Positions 42,160 through 50,662 of a stretch of DNA of 64,000 nt are shown piece by piece. A model generated the notes under the pieces. It was not told the origin of the DNA. It did no database searches and saw only the letters and a program-made list of their open reading frames with translations. Position 1 is the first letter of the stretch; each line of letters starts with the position of its first letter. Source of the DNA: an uncultured Bacteroidales bacterium (GTDB lineage Bacteria > Bacteroidota > Bacteroidia > Bacteroidales > FEN-979); assembly GCA_903845055.1 (NCBI GenBank), contig CAIMWF010000056.1:34097-98096 (forward strand), given 5' to 3'. A program made the translations under genes and the position numbers.

Positions 42160-44106
42160 TTAGCGGGTGATGATGCGGCCAAGGCCGTCCTTGTTGATGC
42201 GGATGCTTTGCTTTTTAAGACCCTGGAGTTTTTTCATCAGTTCGGTCTGTTCTTCCTGTATAGTTGCGGCCGCCAGTTGTTTCTGGGTTTCCGACATCAT
42301 TTTATCCAGTTTTTTTGCCTTGAAGGCGTGCAGTGCAAGCATGACATGCATGTGGAGACGGGTCTCCTCGGAGGTAATCATGATATTGTTCTTCAGCCAG
42401 TTCTGACTCAGCTCGTAAGGGGTGAAAATGAGATTGACCGCCGTTTTTGAGATTTCCGGGTCGTTGTGTGATAAAAACCGGTTGCGGTCGGGAATCGAAT
42501 CTGTTTCGGCCTCCCTGGAATATTCTTCGAACATGGCCCTGAAGATTTCGTTTTCAAAGCCCATTTCATCGTTCAGCAGGTCGTTCAGCACATAATCGGC
42601 CACCTGGACCGGAACCTCCTCCTCATCGGTGCTTTTTAGTTTTATCATGATGATTTCCTGCCCGTAAAGCAGCAGCAGCCTGATAATCTCCTTTTCCTGG
42701 TATTCGGGTGAATCCAGGTCGATCTCCAGCTGCGGTTCGGCCGCCGCCTGTTCTTCGGGGATCACATCGGTTTCATGCTCCTCGGCAGGCATTCCCTTTT
42801 TGATCTTTGCCCTCAGGATCTTGTTCAGTTCGCTCAGCAGGATCTGTTCCGAAATGGCCATGAGGGCCGAACATTCCTTAACGTAGAGCGAACGGGAGAT
42901 CCTGTCGGGGATCAGGGAGATGGTGTTGACGATCTCACGGATCAGCGCCGCCTTGCGGATGGGGTCGTTTTTGGTTTCGTCGAGCAGCAGCCGGGTCTTG
43001 AACAGGATGAAGTTGACCGCATTTTCCTGGACAAATTTCTCCACCTCGGACGGATGATGCTTGCGGGCGAAAGAATCGGGATCCTCCCCGTCGGGGAACA
43101 AAACGATCTTTACATTCATTCCCTCTTCCACGATCATGTCGATTCCGCGGAAAGATGCCTTGATCCCCGCCGGGTCGCCGTCGTACAGGATGGTGATGTT
43201 CGGCGTGTACCGCTGGATCATGCGCACCTGGTCGTGCGTGAGGGAGGTTCCCGACGACGCTACCACGTTTTCGATACCGGCCTGGTGCATAGATATCACA
43301 TCGGTGTAACCCTCCACCAGGAGGCAGCTATCCTTTGAAATAATGGCACTCTTGGCAAAATAGATCCCGTAAAGGGTTTTGCTCTTGTTATAGATCTCCG
43401 ATTCGGGCGAGTTTACATATTTCGCCTTGGTTTTATCCGAACCGAGGATCCTTCCCCCGAAGCCGATCACGCGGCCGGAGGCGCTGTGGATGGGGAAGAT
43501 GACCCGGGAGTGGAACCGGTCGTAGATCCTGTCCTCTTTTTCAATCGAAAGACCGGTCTTTACCAGGTACTCCTTTTTGTAGCCGTTCTGCGTCGCATTT
43601 TCCGACAGGGCGTCCCTTTTTTCGGGGCTGTATCCCAGCTGGAACTTATGGACCAGGTCCTCGCGGATGCCGCGCTCCCTGAAATAGGAGAGCCCCACCG
43701 ATTTCCCTTCGGATGATTCAAGCAGGGTTTTCGTGAAGTATTGCTGTGCAAAAAGGTTCAGGTTGTAAAGGCTTTCCTTTTCGTTCTGCTCGAGCAGTTG
43801 CTCCGGGGTCTGTTCCTGCTCTTCTACCTCTATGTTGTATTTCCTGGCGAGGTATTTCAGCGCTTCGGGATAGGAGTAGTGCTCGTGCTCCATGATGAAG
43901 TTGACCGAATTCCCCGCCTTTCCGCAGCCAAAACATTTGTAGATCCCCTTGGCGGGCGACACCGTGAACGAAGGTGTTTTCTCGTTGTGAAACGGGCAGA
44001 GCCCGAGCAGATTCACCCCGCGGCGCCTGAGGTTGACATAATCGCCGATCACCTCCTCGATGCGGGCGGTGGTGATGATGTTGTCGATGGTTTCACGGTT
44101 GATCAT
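42160..44106 (-). CDS. dnaG: DNA primase
   Basis: 648 residues from the ATG at 44106 (MINRETIDNIITTARIEEVI). The frame is open to 44181, but a -7 promoter element lies at 44133-44140. N-terminal zinc-binding domain: Cys37, His40, Cys58, Cys61 (LCPFHNEKTPSF, YKCFGCG). Polymerase core with the basic DLVHKFQLGY region and TOPRIM motif LLVEGYTDVISMHQAG, then DGDPAGIKA. The C-terminal 200 residues are the DnaB helicase-binding region, poorly conserved. Makes RNA primers at the replication fork. Converges on the DUF3857 gene. Confidence 0.95.
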   Translation of the reverse strand: MINRETIDNIITTARIEEVIGDYVNLRRRGVNLLGLCPFHNEKTPSFTVSPAKGIYKCFGCGKAGNSVNFIMEHEHYSYPEALKYLARKYNIEVEEQEQTPEQLLEQNEKESLYNLNLFAQQYFTKTLLESSEGKSVGLSYFRERGIREDLVHKFQLGYSPEKRDALSENATQNGYKKEYLVKTGLSIEKEDRIYDRFHSRVIFPIHSASGRVIGFGGRILGSDKTKAKYVNSPESEIYNKSKTLYGIYFAKSAIISKDSCLLVEGYTDVISMHQAGIENVVASSGTSLTHDQVRMIQRYTPNITILYDGDPAGIKASFRGIDMIVEEGMNVKIVLFPDGEDPDSFARKHHPSEVEKFVQENAVNFILFKTRLLLDETKNDPIRKAALIREIVNTISLIPDRISRSLYVKECSALMAISEQILLSELNKILRAKIKKGMPAEEHETDVIPEEQAAAEPQLEIDLDSPEYQEKEIIRLLLLYGQEIIMIKLKSTDEEEVPVQVADYVLNDLLNDEMGFENEIFRAMFEEYSREAETDSIPDRNRFLSHNDPEISKTAVNLIFTPYELSQNWLKNNIMITSEETRLHMHVMLALHAFKAKKLDKMMSETQKQLAAATIQEEQTELMKKLQGLKKQSIRINKDGLGRIITR

Positions 44107-44132
44107 GGTAAAAAGTCCCTCTGGCGAAGGTA

Positions 44133-44140
44133 CAAAATTA
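44133..44140 (-). promoter_or_regulatory. -7 element of dnaG
   Basis: TAATTTTG on the minus strand, 26 bases before the chosen ATG; it excludes the longer start. Confidence 0.5.
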
Positions 44141-44188
44141 GTCAGAAGGAACGGAACCGCGCGACGGTTTATTCCCTTCAAAAACCTG

Positions 44189-44614
44189 CTAATCGGTGAG
44201 CTTCATCACGAAGTGGCCGATGCCCGCTTCGGTGAACTGTTCGCCCGACTTGTAGAAGCCGTTGCGTTCGTAAAAGGGCACGGCCCTGAGCTGCGCATGC
44301 AGGTAGATTGGCTTTTCCAGGGCGACTGCATCGCGCAGGACCTCCCGGAGGATGATCTCCCCAAGCCCGCGGTTGCGGAACCCGGGAAGCACTGCGAACC
44401 GTTCGAGCTTGATCCCCTTCCCGGTTTCGCGCCAGCGGGCGGTGGCAACGGCCTTCCCGCCCAGCACCAAAAGGTAATGGCGGGCCTCCTTCTCATGGTC
44501 ATACTCGAGGGACGGATCGACCCCCTGCTCCTCCACAAAAACCTTTTTCCGGATGGCAAATGCCTGTTCGGCCATCTCTTTATCCCGGAACGAAAATCTT
44601 TTGACCTCTAACAT
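44189..44614 (-). CDS. GNAT-family N-acetyltransferase
   Basis: 141 residues from the ATG at 44614 (MLEVKRFSFRDKEM); a longer frame to 44671 runs through an intergenic palindrome. Acetyl-CoA fold: FAIRKKVFVEEQGVDPSLEYD at the N-terminus, KLERFAVLPGFRNRGLGEIIL (pyrophosphate-binding R-x-x-G-x-G), and AVPFYERNGF near the end. The N-terminal pattern is ElaA-like. Acceptor unknown. Upstream of dnaG on the same strand, 82 bases apart. Confidence 0.88.
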   Translation of the reverse strand: MLEVKRFSFRDKEMAEQAFAIRKKVFVEEQGVDPSLEYDHEKEARHYLLVLGGKAVATARWRETGKGIKLERFAVLPGFRNRGLGEIILREVLRDAVALEKPIYLHAQLRAVPFYERNGFYKSGEQFTEAGIGHFVMKLTD

Positions 44615-44624
44615 GGTTTGCTGT

Positions 44625-44712
44625 TTATTACTTTGTGTCCTTTTTACCAGCTTTGCGTCTCGGTGGTTCATTTTAAAACCACCGAGGTCACAGAAACATT
44701 AACTCAAAGGAA
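44625..44712. repeat. Intergenic palindrome between the GNAT and PHP genes
   Basis: CTCGGTGGTT (44659-44668) and AACCACCGAG (44677-44686) form a 10-bp stem with 8-base loop; flanks carry CTTTGTGTCC / CTCAAAGG-like half matches. Low-complexity text like 5443-5526. Confidence 0.6.
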
Positions 44713-44727
44713 TATGAATCATTGCTT

Positions 44728-45600
44728 TTACAAAGGGATGTATTCCATACCGGCAGCGGAAAAGTTCACCAATTCACGGAAACCGATGCTGAACAGGAAT
44801 GCTTTGGTTTCGGGAAAAAGCATCGACAATTCATGGGGTTTGTGGGCGTCGGAGGAGATGGTGACCGGGATCCGGAGGTCTTGAATCTTCTGCAGGATGG
44901 CCGGGCCGGGAAAATAAGTTTCCGATCGTTTTTTATAGATCCCCCGGGTGTTGACCTCCACCACGCATCCTGTTTCTTTGATGATGTCGAGAGTTTCGTC
45001 GACCAGCCCGGTATACCAGGCCGACGCTTCCGAAAAATAGCGGTCGCGGTTGTACATCCTGATCTTGTCGAGGTGCCCCACGATACCGGGTTTTTGTGTG
45101 GCCACCATCTCCTGGATTTGCCGGTAGTAAGCCGTCACCCCCTTTCTGGCATCGTTGCCAAAGACCTCCAGCAGCCCCTTGTCGTACACGGCCATCTCGG
45201 GACCGTCGATGAACCAGAGATGCGAAGGATCGGAATTCCTCACCAGGTGGACCGACCCGATGGTGTAATCGAGCGGGAGCATCCGCCGGTATTCGTCGAA
45301 GGTGCGGGTTATTCCGGGGATGAAGTCGATCTCAAGGCTGAGCAGGATTTGGAGGCCTTTTTGAACAGGATTCAACGGATCGCTGCCATGGATATCCCGG
45401 CAGCGTTTTTTCAGTTGCAGGATGGTTTCACCATAAAGGGCCAGTTCTTCCTCACGGATGGCGAAGGTATTGTCAAAAGGCACGGGCGAATGGTCGCTGA
45501 AACCGAGGGTTGAAAACCCCTGGCGGAGGGCCTCTTCGACATAGGCCTGCGGTTCGTCGGAACCGTCGCTGAAACGGGTGTGGGTATGGAGGTTAAACAC
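44728..45600 (-). CDS. PHP-domain phosphatase, histidinol-phosphatase (HisK) type
   Basis: 290 residues. PHP metal ligands: HTHTRFSDGSD (His5, His7), FSDHSP, LSLEIDFIPG, VHLVRN, VGHLDKI and the terminal SSDAHKPHEL. Closest in build to the HisK/HisJ histidinol-phosphate phosphatases (about 270-290 residues), which give L-histidinol. No his genes are near, so related phosphomonoesterase roles are possible. Its start overlaps the end of the U32 gene by 8 bases. Confidence 0.85.
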   Translation of the reverse strand: MFNLHTHTRFSDGSDEPQAYVEEALRQGFSTLGFSDHSPVPFDNTFAIREEELALYGETILQLKKRCRDIHGSDPLNPVQKGLQILLSLEIDFIPGITRTFDEYRRMLPLDYTIGSVHLVRNSDPSHLWFIDGPEMAVYDKGLLEVFGNDARKGVTAYYRQIQEMVATQKPGIVGHLDKIRMYNRDRYFSEASAWYTGLVDETLDIIKETGCVVEVNTRGIYKKRSETYFPGPAILQKIQDLRIPVTISSDAHKPHELSMLFPETKAFLFSIGFRELVNFSAAGMEYIPL

Positions 45601-46828
45601 TGGAAATGATCTTATAGATTTTATCGGAGCGGCGAAGGAAAAGTGCGACGGACATGCTGCAGTATTCGCCCTTCACAGTTTTTTCGACGGACTGCAGGTC
45701 GACCCGTATGTCGGGGATGGTTAGTTCAAGGACGCCGGTGGTGGGGCCCTGGATGTAGACCCGGTCGCCGGGTTTGAGTTCGCCCGATTCCATTTTTATC
45801 TCCGCTACCTTCAGTTTCGTGAAATAGTTGGTGATCTTGCCGACGTATTCCTTGTATTCGGTGGCCACCGATCCGTGTTGACCGGCCCATTCGCCCATTT
45901 TGCGGCCGAGATAGTAACCATCCCAGAAACCACGGTTATACACGGTACTGAGCCGTTCTGTCAGTATTTCGATCTTTCCGTTGGTGTAATTGCCCCCGGC
46001 AATGGACTCAACCGCTTCGCGATAGCATGATACAACGGTTTTCACATATTCGGGGCTCCGCCCGCGGCCTTCGATCTTGAGCACCGAAACGCCGGCTTCC
46101 AGGATTTTATCCAGGAATCCGATCGTGCAAAGATCTTTGGGCGACATGATGTATTCGTTTTCCACTTCGAGTTCGATCCCGCTGGTGGTGTCGGAAACGT
46201 GGTAGGGGCGGCGGCAGAGCTGGTAACAGGCGCCCCGGTTGGCCGAGGCGTTGTAATGATCGAGGCTCAGATAGCACTTTCCCGATACGGCCATGCAGAG
46301 GGCACCATGGGCGAAAATCTCGATCCGGACAGGTTTGCCGGAGGGGCCGCAGATCTTCTGCCGTTTGATCGCGCGGGTGATGGCGGCTACCTGTTGCAGG
46401 TTCAGTTCACGTGCCATCACCATCACATCGGCCACCTGCGACCAATATTTCACCGCCTCCAGGTTGGTGATGTTCGTCTGCGTTGACATGTGGACCGGCA
46501 TCCCCACCGAGCGGGCATACTGTATCACGGCGTGGTCGGAAGCGATGATGGCGGTGATGCGGTTTTTTTGGGCAGAGTCGACCATCCGTTTCATCTCCTT
46601 CACCTCCCGGTCAAAAATGACCGTGTTCATGGTGAGGTATGTCCTGATGTTGTTTTTCCTGCAAATCCGGGTGATCTTCACCAGGTCGCGCAGGGTGAAG
46701 TTGATCGAGGATCGTGCTCGCATGTTCAGCACGCCGACCCCGAAATAGACCGAGTCGGCACCTGCCTGGATGGCAGCCGTAAGCGATTCCCATGAACCGA
46801 CGGGAGCGGTGATCTCGACCTTTTGCAA
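45593..46828 (-). CDS. Peptidase U32-family protein (TrhP/YegQ-like)
   Basis: 411 residues from the TTG at 46828 (MQKVEITAPVGSWES). A TTG at 46846 gives six more residues but lies within the -7 promoter motif. The U32 signature is present: IEIFAHGALCMAVSGKC followed by YLS, then NRGACYQLCRRPY. Homologues (TrhP, RlhA) act in RNA hydroxylation with prephenate-derived chemistry, and others are called collagenases; RNA modification is the more likely role. C-terminal beta-barrel DUF3656-like region (TNYFTKLKVAEIKMESGEL). Confidence 0.87.
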   Translation of the reverse strand: MQKVEITAPVGSWESLTAAIQAGADSVYFGVGVLNMRARSSINFTLRDLVKITRICRKNNIRTYLTMNTVIFDREVKEMKRMVDSAQKNRITAIIASDHAVIQYARSVGMPVHMSTQTNITNLEAVKYWSQVADVMVMARELNLQQVAAITRAIKRQKICGPSGKPVRIEIFAHGALCMAVSGKCYLSLDHYNASANRGACYQLCRRPYHVSDTTSGIELEVENEYIMSPKDLCTIGFLDKILEAGVSVLKIEGRGRSPEYVKTVVSCYREAVESIAGGNYTNGKIEILTERLSTVYNRGFWDGYYLGRKMGEWAGQHGSVATEYKEYVGKITNYFTKLKVAEIKMESGELKPGDRVYIQGPTTGVLELTIPDIRVDLQSVEKTVKGEYCSMSVALFLRRSDKIYKIISSV

Positions 46829-46843
46829 TGTGCTGATTTTTTG

Positions 46844-46851
46844 CAAAGGTA
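46844..46851 (-). promoter_or_regulatory. -7 element of the U32 gene
   Basis: TACCTTTG on the minus strand, exact match, 15 bases before the TTG at 46828. This suggests a very short leader. Confidence 0.45.
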
Positions 46852-46880
46852 CGAATTGTTGAAGGAACAGGTGAAAGGCG

Positions 46881-47471
46881 TCAGGTGGTGAGCCAGTTGA
46901 GGATCATTTTTCCACCGGTGGGGGTGAGGATCGATTCGGGGTGGAACTGGACGCCGGTGAAGGGCAGGGTTTTGTGGGCTATGGCCATGATGGTTCCATC
47001 GTGCGTCGCCGCAAGGGTATCGAGACATGCCGGGAAGGTTGCCGGGTCGACGGCCCAGGAGTGGTAGAGCCCCACCACCGGTTCCCGTTCAATTCCGCTG
47101 AACAGCGGGTGCCCAGGTACCAGGATATCCAGTTTTCTTGGCTGGCCATGCACTACCGAGGGCAGATTGAACAGGGACCCGCCCGAATAGACCGCCATGG
47201 CCTGCATCCCCAGGCAAACGCCCAGTACCGGGATTACCCTCCGTGTTTCCAGGTATATTTTTTCAATGGACTTCAGGATTTCATACATGGCCGGCTGTTC
47301 ATGCGGCAGCCCTGGACCGGGGGAGAAGATGACGCGGTCGTACCCCCCCGGATCGCCGGGCGTGAGTTGTTCGGGCGTGAGGGTATTAACCGTAACTTTG
47401 CCCGTATTGCGGAGCAATTCCACCAGGTTCCAGGTGAAGGAGTCGTGGTTGTCGAGAAGCAGAAGACGCAC
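46881..47471 (-). CDS. pabA: Aminodeoxychorismate synthase glutamine amidotransferase subunit
   Basis: 196 residues, class I glutamine amidotransferase. Catalytic triad: Cys in VLGVCLGMQAM, His and Glu in GVQFHPESILTP. Oxyanion-type motif VIFSPGPGLP. Supplies ammonia to chorismate. It could serve anthranilate synthase as TrpG; divergent linkage to pabB-pabC favours folate. 34 bases upstream of the U32 promoter region on the same strand. Confidence 0.88.
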   Translation of the reverse strand: MRLLLLDNHDSFTWNLVELLRNTGKVTVNTLTPEQLTPGDPGGYDRVIFSPGPGLPHEQPAMYEILKSIEKIYLETRRVIPVLGVCLGMQAMAVYSGGSLFNLPSVVHGQPRKLDILVPGHPLFSGIEREPVVGLYHSWAVDPATFPACLDTLAATHDGTIMAIAHKTLPFTGVQFHPESILTPTGGKMILNWLTT

Positions 47472-47475
47472 AAAA

Positions 47476-47506
47476 AATAATTAAAAATTAAAAATTAAAA
47501 ATTACG
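47476..47506. repeat. AATTAAAA tandem repeat in the pabA/pabB divergent spacer
   Basis: Four units of about 8 bases (AATTAAAA) end in ATTACGAA. The same text, with three units and both ATTACGA borders, occurs inside the macroglobulin gene at 54139-54168. Confidence 0.75.
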
Positions 47507-47577
47507 AAGGGCCACGGTATCAATGATTTTTAACTGTTTGAAACATTACACATTTCCCGGGTTAAATTACTTGTTTC

Positions 47578-48552
47578 ATGTTTGAGAAGCGCGGGATACT
47601 TATCGATAAAATTAACCATTTTTCGGAACGGGGGGAGCCTTTTTTGTTCGCGGTCGATTTTGATGCGGAGAACGGTTTCGTGCTGACGCCCGGGGAGGCA
47701 GCGGAACGGGGTATCCGGTATGATTTTGGAACCGGGAAAAAACAACACGGCAGAATTGGGCAGCCCAGGTCAAAGTTTGAGTTTACTGCCATCCCGTTCG
47801 AAACATATAAAAAGGCTTTTGACCGGGTGATGACGCACCTGGAAAGAGGCGACACCTACCTGCTGAACCTGACCTTTCCAACCCCGCTATCGACGGATTT
47901 GACGCAGGCACGGATCTTCGAAACCAGCGATGCTCCGTATAAATTATTCGTACCGGGTCATTTTTTGCTCTTTTCGCCCGAACTCTTCGTAAAGATCGAA
48001 GCGAACAGGATCATCTCCCGGCCGATGAAGGGGACCATCGACGCGTCGCTGCCAGACGCCGCACAGCGGTTGCTTGCCGATCAAAAGGAACTTTTTGAAC
48101 ACAACACCATTGTCGACCTGATCAGGAACGACCTTTCGATGGTTTCGACACATGTTGAGGTGAACAGGTTCAGGTACCTCGACCTGATCCGCACCAACCG
48201 GGGCGACCTCCTCCAGATGAGTTCGGAGATCAGCGGCGAACTCCCCGCTGATTACCGGAAACGCCTGGGGGAGATCCTCTTTACCCTGCTGCCGGCGGGA
48301 TCGGTTACCGGGGCGCCGAAAGAAAAGACGGTGGAGATCATCCGTTCGGCAGAGCAGGATCAGCGCGGTTTTTATACAGGGATCTCCGGTTATTCCGACG
48401 GGCACTGCCTGGTTTCGGCCGTTTCCATCCGTTTCATCGAACAACAAGAGAGCACCCTGGTGTTCAGGAGCGGCGGCGGGATCACGGCCCTGAGTGATGC
48501 CGGGAGCGAATACCATGAAATGTTAAAAAAAATCTATGTACCCATTGTTTGA
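47578..48552 (+). CDS. pabB: Aminodeoxychorismate synthase component I
   Basis: 324 residues, shorter than E. coli PabB because the N-terminal non-catalytic part is reduced. Chorismate-binding core: YLLNLTFPTPL, FLLFSPELFVKIEANRIISRPMKGT (with Lys of the PIKGT-like motif), ELFEHNTIVDLIRNDLS, LPAGSVTGAPKEKTVEII and YTGISGYSDG. Converts chorismate to 4-amino-4-deoxychorismate with PabA. The 3' end overlaps pabC by 17 bases. Confidence 0.92.
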   Translation: MFEKRGILIDKINHFSERGEPFLFAVDFDAENGFVLTPGEAAERGIRYDFGTGKKQHGRIGQPRSKFEFTAIPFETYKKAFDRVMTHLERGDTYLLNLTFPTPLSTDLTQARIFETSDAPYKLFVPGHFLLFSPELFVKIEANRIISRPMKGTIDASLPDAAQRLLADQKELFEHNTIVDLIRNDLSMVSTHVEVNRFRYLDLIRTNRGDLLQMSSEISGELPADYRKRLGEILFTLLPAGSVTGAPKEKTVEIIRSAEQDQRGFYTGISGYSDGHCLVSAVSIRFIEQQESTLVFRSGGGITALSDAGSEYHEMLKKIYVPIV

Positions 48553-49135
48553 AACGATCAGGGTGTTCAATGGCGTGCCGCAGCATCCCAAATGGCATTT
48601 TCAGCGCATGAAGGCTGCCTGGCGCGAATTGTGGCCGTCGGAAAAACCGGTTTTCAACGGGTCTTTTCCCCCGGTTCCGGTTGAATTCAAAACAGGGGTC
48701 GTTCGATGTAACATGCGTTACGGACCGGGTGGTTTTCAGGCCGATTTTTCACCCTACGAAAAACGTGCGATCCGTTCGCTGAAGCTCGCCGCCTGCGACA
48801 CCATCGATTACCACCTTAAATACACCGACCGCAGCGGGATTGAATCCCTGTTCGCCCTTCGCGGGGAGTGCGACGACATCCTGGTTGTGAAAAAAGGTCT
48901 ACTCACGGACACATCGGTTTCGAATATCATTTTTTACGACGGAACGGCATGGATAACCCCGAAGCATCCGTTGCTGCGCGGAACCTGCCGGCAGCGCCTG
49001 CTCGAATCTGGCCGGATCAGGGAAGGTGAAATCAGTCCCTTTGATCTCCGGGGGTTTGAAGGCTGCAGGATCATCAGTGCCATGCGCCCGCCGGAAGAAG
49101 AAATGATCATCCCGGTATCACGGATCATTCCTTAA
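48536..49135 (+). CDS. pabC: Aminotransferase class IV, probable aminodeoxychorismate lyase
   Basis: 199 residues, shorter than the 270 of E. coli PabC; the fold-type IV PLP core is still recognisable. Features: MYPLFETIRVFNGVPQHPKWHF, the lysine in LAACDTIDYHLKYTD as PLP candidate, DTSVSNIIFYDG and PKHPLLRGTCRQRLLESG. Releases pyruvate from aminodeoxychorismate to give 4-aminobenzoate. Overlap with pabB and shared pathway support the call. Same short variant is common in Bacteroidota (family knowledge). Confidence 0.82.
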   Translation: MYPLFETIRVFNGVPQHPKWHFQRMKAAWRELWPSEKPVFNGSFPPVPVEFKTGVVRCNMRYGPGGFQADFSPYEKRAIRSLKLAACDTIDYHLKYTDRSGIESLFALRGECDDILVVKKGLLTDTSVSNIIFYDGTAWITPKHPLLRGTCRQRLLESGRIREGEISPFDLRGFEGCRIISAMRPPEEEMIIPVSRIIP

Positions 49136-49141
49136 TTCGAT

Positions 49142-49149
49142 TATTTTTG
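49142..49149 (+). promoter_or_regulatory. -7 element before the small lipoprotein
   Basis: TATTTTTG, exact match, 17 bases before the ATG at 49166 and just after the pabC stop. Confidence 0.45.
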
Positions 49150-49165
49150 TAAAAAAAAACAGGTC

Positions 49166-49543
49166 ATGAAGATCAACATCATCCTCTGCAGTGTTATGAT
49201 TTCGCTGGCGCTCCTTTTGGGGGGCTGCGGCGGACAGAACAGGGAGCTGAAAAAAGACGCCAGGAATTTTGCCGACGCCATGTGCCGCAACATTGAAACG
49301 ATGCAGAAAATCAGGAAGGCCTCGCCGGCCGATACCCTGCTGATGCAGAAGTTGCAGAAGGAGCACCAGGCTGAGGAGACGGAAATGACCACTTTGTCCG
49401 TTGACTTCCGGAAGAAATACGGGGAAAAGATAAATATCCCCGAATTCAACAGGCAATACCGCAAATACCTGAACGAAGCGATGCTTGATTGCCGGTTCCT
49501 GTCGAAGGAGGACCGTGAAAATTTTGAAAAAGAGGTAAAATAG
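49166..49543 (+). CDS. Small lipoprotein of unknown function
   Basis: 125 residues. Lipoprotein signal peptide with lipobox LLGGC at the end of a hydrophobic stretch, giving a lipid-modified cysteine near residue 21. The mature part is helical and highly charged (ARNFADAMCRNIETMQKIRK, QKEHQAEETEMTTLS) with two more cysteines. No family recognised. Converges on the cysteine-synthase-like gene, 6 bases between stops. Confidence 0.75.
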   Translation: MKINIILCSVMISLALLLGGCGGQNRELKKDARNFADAMCRNIETMQKIRKASPADTLLMQKLQKEHQAEETEMTTLSVDFRKKYGEKINIPEFNRQYRKYLNEAMLDCRFLSKEDRENFEKEVK

Positions 49544-49549
49544 GCCGGT

Positions 49550-50662
49550 TTACCTTCTTGCGCAGGCAGGCAGTGGAAAGTCCCTGATCATTTTCGGATC
49601 GGCCATCTCTTCCATGCATGAAACCGGGTCGCAGCAAGTGTGGCAGGTCCTTTTGATGGCCCGGTAGTGCAGCAGTTCAACATCGGTCGACAGGAACCCC
49701 GGTTTTACCGGTTCATCCCTCAGCAGGTCGGTGCTCAGGTATTTTTTATTGTCGTCGGCGAACACGGTCACCACCGTGGCATCATCCCCGAGTTCATTCT
49801 GTATCATCAGTGCCCCCAGAAAATTAGCCCCGGATGAGATCCCCAGGCCGATCCCCAGTTGCGAGGAGAGTTTTTGCGCCATGATGATGGCGTCGCCGTC
49901 GTCGACACTGATCACTTCGTCGAGCTGGTCAAGTTTCAGGATGGAGGGGATGAATTCATCCGAGATTCCCTGTATCCTGTGTTTCCCCACCTTGTGACCC
50001 GTTGAAAGGGTGGGCGAATTGGATGGTTCGAGCGGGTGGACTTTGATGGAGGGGATCATTTTCCTCAGGTAGCCCCCAACGCCCATGATGGTTCCGCCGG
50101 TTCCGACCCCGGCGATGAAGGCATCGGGGGTGATGTCGCGGAATTTCAACTGCCAGTAGATCTCCGGCCCGGTGCTCTGGAAATGCGCCTCGCAATTGTG
50201 ATCATTCGAAAACTGGGAGGGCAGGAAAGCCCCTTCGGTTCGTGCGGCGAGGGCTTCGGCCAGGGCGATGCTGCCCAGGAAACCACCCTCTTCCTTGCTC
50301 ACCAGGTTTATTTTGGCACCCAGCCCTTTAATCAGGTTGATGCGTTCGCGACTCATCCAGTCGGGCATGAAGATCTCCACCGGGTGGCCCAGGGCACGGC
50401 CGATGGCGGAGAAGGCGATCCCGGTATTGCCGCTGGTGGCTTCGATGATGAGTCCGCCCGGTTGAAGGGCACCGCGCAGGTAAGCCTGGTGCAGGATGTG
50501 GAAGGCCATCCGGTCTTTGATGCTGCCGGTCATGTTGAGGTTTTCGGCCTTTGCAAAAATTGTGCGTTCCTTTCCCTTGTATAACAAATTGATCTCGAGT
50601 AACGGGGTGTTGCCGATCATGCTTGAGAGTCCCCGGATGCGTTTTTCAGTTGCGGTATCCAT
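49550..50662 (-). CDS. PLP-dependent cysteine synthase-like enzyme with cysteine-rich tail
   Basis: 370 residues. Fold-type II PLP core of the OASS/CBS family: PLP Lys49 in [11 protein letters not shown], substrate loop [10 protein letters not shown], phosphate loop [14 protein letters not shown] and terminal [11 protein letters not shown]. The tail from about 338 holds Cys340, 343, 344 and 349 ([10 protein letters not shown]) and Cys367, absent from ordinary CysK (about 310 residues). The tail may bind metal or a cluster or act in sulfur transfer; this is inference. The gene directly follows aspS with no gap. Confidence 0.85.
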   Translation of the reverse strand: MDTATEKRIRGLSSMIGNTPLLEINLLYKGKERTIFAKAENLNMTGSIKDRMAFHILHQAYLRGALQPGGLIIEATSGNTGIAFSAIGRALGHPVEIFMPDWMSRERINLIKGLGAKINLVSKEEGGFLGSIALAEALAARTEGAFLPSQFSNDHNCEAHFQSTGPEIYWQLKFRDITPDAFIAGVGTGGTIMGVGGYLRKMIPSIKVHPLEPSNSPTLSTGHKVGKHRIQGISDEFIPSILKLDQLDEVISVDDGDAIIMAQKLSSQLGIGLGISSGANFLGALMIQNELGDDATVVTVFADDNKKYLSTDLLRDEPVKPGFLSTDVELLHYRAIKRTCHTCCDPVSCMEEMADPKMIRDFPLPACARR

